Assembly (NCBI GenBank): GCA_017557005.1 | Contig: JAFZFZ010000063.1 | Span: forward strand, 31,386-95,385 | Direction: 5' to 3' | DNA length: 64,000 bases | From: Bacteroidaceae bacterium | GTDB lineage: Bacteria > Bacteroidota > Bacteroidia > Bacteroidales > Bacteroidaceae | In this document: positions 54,632 through 61,917 of the stretch, in pieces | How the letters are laid out: every line of letters begins with the position of its first letter | Position numbering within the stretch: the stretch's first letter is position 1 | The notes under the pieces: model-generated | The model's database searches: none | The model's input: the letters and a program-made list of their open reading frames with translations, nothing else | What the model was told of the DNA's origin: nothing | Translations under genes and position numbers: made by a program

Positions 54632-54750
54632 GGTTGCGTATTTTGTGCAAAAATACAACAAAAATAGCAATTTGTCGCCCGAAAGATGTTTTTTTACTAC
54701 CGCAAAAACTACTTTCAATCCCCAATCTTTATCTTTTTATTTATTTTTCG

Positions 54751-54758
54751 TATTTTTG
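54751..54758 (+). promoter_or_regulatory. -7 promoter element of asd
   Basis: TATTTTTG lies 46 bases before the asd start. A divergent minus-strand TATTTTTG at 54648-54655 serves the antiporter gene but lies only 17 bases before its ATG. Confidence 0.5.
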
Positions 54759-54804
54759 CACGCAATTTGTTAGAATATTAAAAACAAGTCATAACTCACA
54801 ACTT

Positions 54805-55815
54805 ATGAAAGTAGCTATTGTAGGAGCCAGCGGAGCTGTAGGACAAGAGTTCCTCCGTGTGCTCGAAGAGAGAAACCTCCCCATCGACGAACTCGTATTA
54901 TTCGGTTCGCCCCGTAGTGCAGGTAGTACCTATACCTTCCGTGGTCAAGAACTCACAGTGAAATTGCTCCAGCACAACGATGATTTCAAGGATATTGACA
55001 TTGCCTTCACCTCTGCAGGCGCAGGCACCTCAAAAGAATATGCCGACACCATCACCAAGTATGGCGCTATCATGATTGACAATAGCAGCGCTTTCCGCAT
55101 GGACGAAGATGTACCCCTCGTGGTGCCCGAAGTGAATGCAGAGGATGCGCTCACCCGTCCCCGCGGTATCATTGCCAACCCCAACTGCACCACCATCCAG
55201 ATGGTAGTAGCACTCAAAGCCATCGAGCAACTCTCACATATCAAGAACGTACATGTTTCAACCTATCAGGCTGCCAGCGGTGCAGGTGCTGCTGCTATGG
55301 CTGAGCTCTATGAGCAGTACCGTCAGGTATTGGCAGGTGAGCCCGTCACTGTAGAGAAGTTTGCCTACCAGTTGGCCTTCAACCTCATTCCTCAGATTGA
55401 CGTGTTTACCGACAATGGCTACACCAAGGAGGAGATGAAGATGTATCACGAGACTAAGAAAATCATGCACTCTGATGTGTGCGTAAGTGCCACTTGTGTG
55501 CGTGTTCCCGCCCTGCGTTCACACTCTGAAAGTATCTGGGTAGAGACCGAGCGCCCCATCAGCGTAGAGGAGGCTCGCGAAGCATTTGCTAAGGGCGATG
55601 GACTCGTACTCATGGACAACCCCGCAGAAAAGGAGTATCCCATGCCTCTCTTCCTTGCAGGCAAGGATCCCGTATACGTAGGACGCATCCGCAAAGACCT
55701 TGCTAATGAAAACGGACTCACCTTCTGGATTGTGGGCGACCAGATCAAGAAGGGTGCAGCTCTCAATGCTGTGCAGATTGCTGAATATCTGGTGTCACAA
55801 GGCGTTGTGAAGTAA
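54805..55815 (+). CDS. asd: Aspartate-semialdehyde dehydrogenase
   Basis: This 336-residue enzyme makes aspartate semialdehyde for lysine/diaminopimelate, threonine and methionine. It has [10 protein letters not shown] at the NADP site, the catalytic cysteine C128 in N-P-N-C-T-T, and Q-A-A-S-G-A-G. The ATG at 54805 is chosen because it starts the Rossmann fold at once. The open frame to 54634 is AT-rich leader. Confidence 0.96.
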   Translation: MKVAIVGASGAVGQEFLRVLEERNLPIDELVLFGSPRSAGSTYTFRGQELTVKLLQHNDDFKDIDIAFTSAGAGTSKEYADTITKYGAIMIDNSSAFRMDEDVPLVVPEVNAEDALTRPRGIIANPNCTTIQMVVALKAIEQLSHIKNVHVSTYQAASGAGAAAMAELYEQYRQVLAGEPVTVEKFAYQLAFNLIPQIDVFTDNGYTKEEMKMYHETKKIMHSDVCVSATCVRVPALRSHSESIWVETERPISVEEAREAFAKGDGLVLMDNPAEKEYPMPLFLAGKDPVYVGRIRKDLANENGLTFWIVGDQIKKGAALNAVQIAEYLVSQGVVK

Positions 55816-55838
55816 TCACACTCCCATCAAATACAATA

Positions 55839-55866
55839 ATCGGCAGCACTGCGGTGCTGCCGATAT
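55839..55866. terminator. Bidirectional terminator between asd and the MurU-like gene
   Basis: ATCGGCAGCAC/GTGCTGCCGAT forms an 11-bp stem with a TGCG loop. AT-rich tracts follow on both sides. It separates asd (+) from the convergent gene at 55871. Confidence 0.8.
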
Positions 55867-55870
55867 TATT

Positions 55871-56638
55871 TTATCCAAGTACGCCAACAATCTCTGCCGC
55901 CTTGTCCAATGCTTCAGGCTTGCCGGCATCTGCCCAGCGGAAGTTGGCTGGCGCTTCTACACAACGTATATGGTGTGTTAGCGAGTTTTGCCAATAGAAA
56001 TTAATGATTGAGAACACCTCATCTGCCTCACGGAGCAATGGGAATAGCGTGGGCGAAATCACATGTATTCCAGAGAAGGCCCTCAACCTGTACTGCTCGT
56101 CATCCTCAATAAGGCGCCCCAGTGTCTGCTGCAATCCATCGTATGATGTACGCACCTCTCCTGACTTTATGTTCTTCCAACCCACCAAATAGTCCTCATC
56201 ATCAAAGATGAGATAGCGCGAGGTGTCACGCTTGCTCACGAGCAGCGAGGCCTCAGCACCATCGGCGACGTGAATATTATATAATTCTTCTAAATCAGCA
56301 TTGGAGAAGATGTCCACATTATGAATCAGCACAGGGCTGTCGGAATCAAACAAGGGCAATGCCTTGCGTATGCCTCCACCCGTATCAAGCAGTTGGCCCC
56401 GCTCATCGGAGAAGGCTACATCGAGACCAAAACCACTGTTGGCATTCACATAATCAATAATCTGTTCGGCAAAGTGATGCACATTTATCACCACACGACG
56501 GAAACCCGCATTGCGCAACTTCAGCAGTTGATGCGCTATCATAGGTCTACCAGCCACCTCTACCATTGCCTTGGGACAGTGGTCGGTGAGAGGCTTCAGC
56601 CTTGTTCCAAGGCCTGCAGCAAATATCATTGCGTTCAT
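55871..56638 (-). CDS. MurU-like nucleotidyltransferase
   Basis: This 255-residue protein has the sugar nucleotidyltransferase start M-I-F-A-A-G-L-G-T-R-L-K-P-L-T, then P-K-A-M-V-E-V-A-G-R-P-M-I, L-D-T-G-G-G-I-R-K-A-L-P-L and H-N-V-D-I-F. The pattern L-[ED]-T-G-G-G-I-x-K-A-L-P-L is close to MurU, which makes UDP-MurNAc from MurNAc-1-phosphate. The neighbours, an AmpG-like carrier and an AmgK-like kinase, support this. Mannose-1-phosphate guanylyltransferase is the main alternative. The ATG at 56638 is used. Confidence 0.82.
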   Translation of the reverse strand: MNAMIFAAGLGTRLKPLTDHCPKAMVEVAGRPMIAHQLLKLRNAGFRRVVINVHHFAEQIIDYVNANSGFGLDVAFSDERGQLLDTGGGIRKALPLFDSDSPVLIHNVDIFSNADLEELYNIHVADGAEASLLVSKRDTSRYLIFDDEDYLVGWKNIKSGEVRTSYDGLQQTLGRLIEDDEQYRLRAFSGIHVISPTLFPLLREADEVFSIINFYWQNSLTHHIRCVEAPANFRWADAGKPEALDKAAEIVGVLG

Positions 56639-56686
56639 CTTAATATCTATAATAGGCCTATCAGAGGCCCCATTCAACATTAAACA

Positions 56687-57955
56687 TCACTTCTTGCCAA
56701 AATTCTTATCAATCTTCAAGAATGCCGACACCACAAAGGTTACAGCACAACATGCCATAATCCACACAAAGAAAAGGCGATAGCCCATCCACTCCTGCAG
56801 AGCGCCTGCCATCATGCCAGGCAACATCATGCCTGCAGCCATGAAAGCCGTTGCGATAGCATAGTGAGCCGTCTCGTGAGTACCGCGCGCATAATATATA
56901 AGGAAGAGCATGTAGGCCGTGAATCCAAAGCCATAGCCAAACTGCTCTATGAAGAGGCACGAGGAAACCACGTAAAGGTTGGCGGGTTGCACATAACTGA
57001 GATATACATAGACGATATCGGGTAGCGAGATGGCCCACACCATAGGCCACAACCAGCGTTTGAGTCCGCCACGCGATATGCATACACCGCCGAGGATACC
57101 GCCAAGCGTCAGTCCTATCGGCCCCAGGGTTCCCTGGATGACACCTATCTGCTCCAATGTCAATCCTAATCCGCCCTCACTGATAGGATCCATCAGGAAG
57201 AGCACGCCCATCTTGGACAACTGCGCTTCGGGGAAGCGGAACAACAGCATGAAGAGCAGAGCAGGCAGAGCACCCTCTTTTTGGAAAAAGGTGACAAACG
57301 TGTGGGCAAACTCCTTCAAGAGGTTACGAACAGCAAAGTCACGCGGCGCATCGTTCGAGGGATGCGGCAACTGCCACGCGTGGTATAGTCCTACGACAAC
57401 AAACAGCGCAGCTACAACAAGGAAAGCCATAATCCACGCCTCACGCTCATCGCCACAGCGACGCATGAGCCAATCCACCAGGATGAGCATACCTCCCTGT
57501 GCGGTAAGCGTCGCTAAACGGTAGAAGGTACTGCGTATACCCACAAAGAACGATTGGTCGCCCTCAGAGAGCGCCATCATATAGAATCCGTCAGCAGCTA
57601 CATCGTGCGTAGCCGAGCTGAAGGCCAAGAGCCAGAATATGGCCAAGGTCCACTGCAAGTAGCTCGCCATGGGCAGTGTGAATGCGATGCCCGCCATGCC
57701 AACTCCCATAAGTAGTTGCATAGTCACAATCCACCAGCGTTTTGTCTTGAGCAGATCCACAAACGGGCTCCATAGCGGCTTGATTAGCCAGGGTAGATAG
57801 AACCACCCGGTGTAGTAGGCCACCTCGGCATTGCCAAGTCCCAACTGCTTATACATCACCACCGAGAGTGTGATGACAATCACATAAGGAAGTCCCTCTG
57901 CAAAGTAGAGTGAGGGCACCCAAGCCCAAGGATTACGTTGTCCGGTTCGTTGCAT
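56687..57955 (-). CDS. AmpG-like MFS transporter
   Basis: This 422-residue protein has 12 helices and an AmpG-like N-terminus: S-L-Y-F-A-E-G-L-P-Y-V, then W-F-Y-L-P-W-L-I-K-P-L-W-S-P. AmpG brings anhydro-muropeptides into the cytoplasm. The gene lies 48 bases upstream of the MurU-like gene on the same strand, and back to back with the AmgK-like/RapZ fusion. The promoter region is a tandem 84-bp repeat. Confidence 0.83.
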   Translation of the reverse strand: MQRTGQRNPWAWVPSLYFAEGLPYVIVITLSVVMYKQLGLGNAEVAYYTGWFYLPWLIKPLWSPFVDLLKTKRWWIVTMQLLMGVGMAGIAFTLPMASYLQWTLAIFWLLAFSSATHDVAADGFYMMALSEGDQSFFVGIRSTFYRLATLTAQGGMLILVDWLMRRCGDEREAWIMAFLVVAALFVVVGLYHAWQLPHPSNDAPRDFAVRNLLKEFAHTFVTFFQKEGALPALLFMLLFRFPEAQLSKMGVLFLMDPISEGGLGLTLEQIGVIQGTLGPIGLTLGGILGGVCISRGGLKRWLWPMVWAISLPDIVYVYLSYVQPANLYVVSSCLFIEQFGYGFGFTAYMLFLIYYARGTHETAHYAIATAFMAAGMMLPGMMAGALQEWMGYRLFFVWIMACCAVTFVVSAFLKIDKNFGKK

Positions 57956-57973
57956 AGTGCCTATTTTTCTTAC

Positions 57974-58252
57974 AAAGATACGAATAAGCGAGCGAATAAC
58001 AATGCTTTGATTAAGAAAGCTTGCTTGCTATAATCTAAGCATTGTTAATTCACAGCGAGCGAAAGTATCTAAGCGGTTCACCGCAAAGATACGAATAAAC
58101 GAGCGAGAAATACCAAGCTTGCTTGGATATTTTTCCAAGCGAGTGTAAGTATCTAAGCGGTTTACCTCAAAGATACGAATAAACGAGCGAGAAATCCCAA
58201 GCTTGCTTGGATATTTTTCCAAGCGAGCGGAGGTGTCTTCACGATTTATCGT
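57974..58252. repeat. Tandem 84-bp repeat with minus-strand -7 elements
   Basis: Two 84-bp units (58085-58168, 58169-58252) follow a divergent 111-bp first unit (57974-58084). Each begins with AAAGATA preceded by C, which is TATCTTTG on the minus strand. Each full unit also has CCAAGCTTGCTTGG and TTTTTCCAAGCGAG. Because 84 is divisible by three, a minus-strand frame (58028-58267, TTG start) repeats the motif L-E-K-Y-P-S-K-L-G-I-S-R-S-F-I-R-I-F; I do not call it a gene. Confidence 0.8.
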
Positions 58253-58283
58253 AAAGATATAATGCAATCTCTCGTTTTTTTGC

Positions 58284-58291
58284 TACTTTTG
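58284..58291 (+). promoter_or_regulatory. -7 promoter element of the kinase-RapZ fusion gene
   Basis: TACTTTTG fits TAnnTTTG and lies 22 bases before the ATG at 58314. The ATG at 58293 would lie before or at the start of transcription, so the later ATG is preferred. Confidence 0.55.
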
Positions 58292-58313
58292 TATGGTTTT
58301 TTCAAGACAAACG

Positions 58314-59750
58314 ATGAAGACGTTACAGCAGCTATTTTTACAGCATACAGGAGAGGAGGCTCACACCTGCACTCCCCTTACTCCAGCCGGTTCAAACCGT
58401 CGATACTACCGTCTTACTGCCGGCAGCCTCTCTCTTATAGGCGTAGTAGGCACCTCGGTACAAGAGAACGAAGCCTTCATAGCCCTTGCCAGACAGATGC
58501 TTAGTAAGGGGCTGCCCGCTCCTCAAGTGTATGCCGTGAGCGACGACCGCCTGCACTACCTTCAGCAGGATCTGGGCGACACTTCACTCTTCGCCCTCTT
58601 GATGAAAGCTCAGCAACTTGGAGGCTATGAGGAGACCGACATTGACATGCTTCGCTGCGTGATGCGACTCCTTCCCGACATCCAGTGGCGCACTGCCGAG
58701 GACTTCAACTTCGATTGCTGCTATCCGTCGCCCGCACTTGATCGCCGTGGCATCCAATGGGATCTTCACTATTTCAAGTACTGTTTCCTCAAGGCTACAG
58801 GACTTGAGTTTGAGGAAGAGCGCCTCGAGGACGACTTCGATCGCTTAGCCTCGGTGCTGCTCTATGAAGACTTCCACACCTTCATGTACCGCGACTTCCA
58901 ATCACGCAACATCATGATTCACGAGGGAGCGCCCTACCTTATCGATTTTCAGGGTGGCCGCCGCGGACCTATCGAGTACGACCTCGTGTCGTTCCTATGG
59001 CAAGCCCGCGCCTGCTTCACCCCCGACATCCGCCACACACTCATACAAGAATATCTCGCCTCGGCCCGTCGCTACCGCTCGTTCGACGAAGAGGTCTTCC
59101 ACCGCCGACTGCGCTACTTTGTGCTCTTCCGCACATTGCAAGTGTTGGGAGCCTACGGTTATAGAGGATATTTTGAGCACAAGGCACATTTCGTGCAAAG
59201 CATCCCCATGGCAATCGAGAATCTGCGCACACTGTTGCATGAGGAGTTTGCCGACCTGCCTTACCTCACCGATCTGCTGCGCCAGCTCACCGCACTCCCT
59301 CTCTTCGAGCCCTACAAAGAGGATACCGAGCTCACCGTACGCATCACCAGTTTCTCTTACAAACGAGGCATTCCCAGCGACGATAGCGGTAATGGAGGTG
59401 GCTTCGTTTTCGACTGTCGCGCCATACACAACCCCGGACGCTACGACGAGTACAAACAGATCACCGGACGCGATGAACCCGTCATCGCCTTCCTCGACAA
59501 GGAAGAAGCCATGCAGCAGTTCCTCGCTCACATTTATGGCATCGTAGATTACTCGGTAGAGAAATACCAGTCGCGCGGATTCAAGAATCTCATGGTGTCG
59601 TTCGGCTGCACTGGCGGCCAGCATCGCTCCGTATATGGCGCCGAGCACTTGGCTGCGCACCTCACCGCAAAGTATGGAGTGAGAGTCATACTCACCCATC
59701 GCGAGCAGGGGATCACACAGGAGTTTGCATCCCACACCATAAATAAATAA
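58314..59750 (+). CDS. AmgK-like kinase fused to a RapZ C-terminal domain
   Basis: This 478-residue fusion has an N-terminal aminoglycoside-phosphotransferase fold (about residues 1-320): L-T-P-A-G-S-N-R-R-Y-Y-R, then Y-R-D-F-Q-S-R-N-I-M as the catalytic loop and I-D-F-Q-G-G as the metal site. This is close to AmgK, the MurNAc/GlcNAc anomeric kinase. The last 130 residues match the RapZ C-terminal domain: F-S-Y-K-R-G-I-P, F-D-C-R-A-I-H-N-P-G, and F-G-C-T-G-G-Q-H-R-S-V. In E. coli RapZ senses glucosamine-6-phosphate and controls GlmS; its N-terminal P-loop domain is absent here. Confidence 0.88.
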   Translation: MKTLQQLFLQHTGEEAHTCTPLTPAGSNRRYYRLTAGSLSLIGVVGTSVQENEAFIALARQMLSKGLPAPQVYAVSDDRLHYLQQDLGDTSLFALLMKAQQLGGYEETDIDMLRCVMRLLPDIQWRTAEDFNFDCCYPSPALDRRGIQWDLHYFKYCFLKATGLEFEEERLEDDFDRLASVLLYEDFHTFMYRDFQSRNIMIHEGAPYLIDFQGGRRGPIEYDLVSFLWQARACFTPDIRHTLIQEYLASARRYRSFDEEVFHRRLRYFVLFRTLQVLGAYGYRGYFEHKAHFVQSIPMAIENLRTLLHEEFADLPYLTDLLRQLTALPLFEPYKEDTELTVRITSFSYKRGIPSDDSGNGGGFVFDCRAIHNPGRYDEYKQITGRDEPVIAFLDKEEAMQQFLAHIYGIVDYSVEKYQSRGFKNLMVSFGCTGGQHRSVYGAEHLAAHLTAKYGVRVILTHREQGITQEFASHTINK

Positions 59751-59787
59751 GAATAGTAACGAAGTTTATAAATAGCAAAACATATAT

Positions 59788-60648
59788 ATGATACTCATTG
59801 CCGATAGCGGATCTACCAAGACCGACTGGTGCTTGTGCGACAACAGCACCATCATCCAAAGCATACAAACCCAAGGCATTAACCCCTACCATCAGACCGA
59901 GGAGGCTATTGAGCAGGTCCTCACCGAAGAACTGTTTCCGCAACTTGTGGCTCAAAGTTCATCGCTCGCGGCTCAAGGTTCATCGTTCAGTGTTATCTTC
60001 TATGGCTCAGGTTGCGCCAATGAAACCGCTTGCAATCGCGTCAAGGAGGCTATACATAAGACGCTCGGCACGACCGATATCACCATTCATAGCGATCTGT
60101 TGGGAGCTGCCCGCGCCCTGTGTGGTCACGATGAGGGCATCGCCTGCGTGCTCGGAACAGGTTCAAACTCATGCCTATACAATGGTAAGGAGATCATTGC
60201 CAACGTTCCCCCATTGGGTTATATCCTCGGCGACGAAGGTAGCAGTGCCGTGCTGGGCCGCCGCCTCGTGGGCGACTGCCTCAAGAACCAACTTCCCGAA
60301 GCCATCCGCAATGAGTTTCTCAGCGAGTACGGGCTCACCCAAGAGATCATCCTCGAGAAGGTATACCGTCAGCCCCTGGCAAACAGATTCTTGGCCAGCC
60401 TCACTCCGTTCCTCTCCAAGCACCGCGATGTGCCCGAGATACACCATCTGCTCGTCGATAGCTTCATTGATTTCTTTGTACGCAACGTCAAGCAATACCG
60501 CCGTCCCTGGCTTCCCATCCACTTTGTGGGATCCATCGCCAATGCCTTCAGCACCGAACTCAAGGAAGCTGCAGAGAGCCTGGGTATGGAGTTGGGTAGC
60601 ATCCTCAAGAGTCCCATGGAGGGCTTGGTCAAGTTTCATTGCAGCTAA
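59788..60648 (+). CDS. BadF/NAGK-type N-acetylglucosamine kinase
   Basis: This 286-residue ASKHA-family kinase starts M-I-L-I-A-D-S-G-S-T-K-T-D-W and has L-G-T-G-S-N-S and L-G-D-E-G-S-S-A-V-L-G. Homologues phosphorylate N-acetylglucosamine or MurNAc. It follows the kinase-RapZ fusion by 37 bases on the same strand. This fits salvage of amino sugars from the wall, though the exact sugar is not fixed by the motifs. Confidence 0.88.
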   Translation: MILIADSGSTKTDWCLCDNSTIIQSIQTQGINPYHQTEEAIEQVLTEELFPQLVAQSSSLAAQGSSFSVIFYGSGCANETACNRVKEAIHKTLGTTDITIHSDLLGAARALCGHDEGIACVLGTGSNSCLYNGKEIIANVPPLGYILGDEGSSAVLGRRLVGDCLKNQLPEAIRNEFLSEYGLTQEIILEKVYRQPLANRFLASLTPFLSKHRDVPEIHHLLVDSFIDFFVRNVKQYRRPWLPIHFVGSIANAFSTELKEAAESLGMELGSILKSPMEGLVKFHCS

Positions 60649-60739
60649 GACTCATACTTCATCCAATTAGCATCTGCAAGTTGAATTCGCCTGGACGTGT
60701 AAATATAAAGAAAGTTGATAATAAGTTATAATAACGATA

Positions 60740-61852
60740 ATGAATATGCAAAGAATCTTATTACTGGTTTTGTTAAGCGTATTTAGTCTCTTGGGATATG
60801 CAGATGATGATAAACCGACCCCCATACAGCCTACGGCTGATATGAAAGGGATTTCGACAAGCAATTTCCCTATCATTGATGGCTCCGATTCAACGGAACC
60901 TTTGAGAGATATCTTGATGTGTAAGCTATTGGGGTTTAAGTACAGGTGGGAAAGAAGTTTTATGGTTCAATACGGAGGCCCGTACGGTATAGAACCTCAA
61001 TACACCTGTTCGCAAGAAGAGTGGAGCCATCTGGAACTTGATTGCTTGTTGAAGAGTAATACGCATGGTTCATTCATTAACTTGATAGATGGCAAGGTGG
61101 AGGTGATATTTACTGCCCGTAGCATGTCTCGAGACGAAATTGTATATGCCAAAGAAAAGGGTGTGGAGTTGATTGAAAAGCCCATAGCTAAGGATGCTTT
61201 GGCTTTCTTGGTCAATCCTGCCAATATCGTTGATGATCTTTCTATAGAGCAGATACAAGGAATCTATACAGGAGATATTACCGATTGGAGTGAGGTGGGT
61301 GGTGAAGACATGGCCATTACCCCTTACGTGCGCAATCGCAATTCGGGCAGTCAAGAAAAGTTCGAGACCATGGTGATGGCCGGACTAACCATCAAGGATT
61401 TTCCTGAAATGCAAATCGGTACAGGCATGATGGCCCCCTATTATCAGTTAGAGCGAGACAAAAGCGGTATAGCCTATTCTCCTTTCTATTATTACGGTGT
61501 AATGGTGGCAAATGGTCTTACCAAGGCAATCGGAGTGAATGGTATTCCGATGAATAAGGAGAATGTACGCAACAACACCTACCCCTATGTTACCGATGTA
61601 TATGCCGCTGTGCGTTCTGATATTGATAAATCGTCCATGGCTTACAAACTGTTCGAGTATATAACCACAGAAAAAGGACAGGATATCGTGGAAGAAAGCG
61701 GCTACATCCCTTTAAGAGATTTTTCCGATATAAAGAAAGTCGAAAAGGTCGAGCATTCAGAAAGATACTACGACCTGCAAGGCCGTCCTGTAGCAGCACC
61801 CACGCGTGGAATCTATATCAAGGATGGGAAGAAAGTAATAATCGGGCAATAG
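60740..61852 (+). CDS. PstS-like substrate-binding protein with a sorting tail
   Basis: This 370-residue secreted protein has a signal peptide (M-N-M-Q-R-I-L-L-L-V-L-L-S-V-F-S) and a periplasmic-binding-protein fold resembling phosphate-binding PstS. It has F-P-I-I-D-G-S-D-S-T-E-P, then I-Y-T-G-D-I-T-D-W and R-N-R-N-S-G-S-Q-E-K-F. No ABC permease or ATPase gene is near. The last 28 residues (Y-Y-D-L-Q-G-R-P-V-A-A-P ... G-I-Y-I-K-D-G-K-K-V) are nearly the same as in the next protein. This points to the cell surface or export rather than to a transporter. Confidence 0.82.
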   Translation: MNMQRILLLVLLSVFSLLGYADDDKPTPIQPTADMKGISTSNFPIIDGSDSTEPLRDILMCKLLGFKYRWERSFMVQYGGPYGIEPQYTCSQEEWSHLELDCLLKSNTHGSFINLIDGKVEVIFTARSMSRDEIVYAKEKGVELIEKPIAKDALAFLVNPANIVDDLSIEQIQGIYTGDITDWSEVGGEDMAITPYVRNRNSGSQEKFETMVMAGLTIKDFPEMQIGTGMMAPYYQLERDKSGIAYSPFYYYGVMVANGLTKAIGVNGIPMNKENVRNNTYPYVTDVYAAVRSDIDKSSMAYKLFEYITTEKGQDIVEESGYIPLRDFSDIKKVEKVEHSERYYDLQGRPVAAPTRGIYIKDGKKVIIGQ

Positions 61853-61866
61853 CTCGTTTATTACTT

Positions 61867-61887
61867 GACGATGACGATAACGATGAC
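61867..61887. repeat. Hexamer RACGWT repeat, array 1
   Basis: Three and a half head-to-tail hexamers of RACGWT lie 31 bases before the ATG at 61918. Other arrays of the same unit and orientation are at 63748-63770 and 63968-63994. Confidence 0.7.
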
Positions 61888-61917
61888 TATTAGTTAAGAA
61901 TACTAAAACCTCATATC

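Noticed and set aside
58028..58267. Minus-strand 79-codon frame with a repeated 28-residue motif
   Set aside because: It lies wholly inside the 84-bp tandem repeat, uses a TTG start and covers promoter elements. The open frame follows from a repeat length divisible by three.
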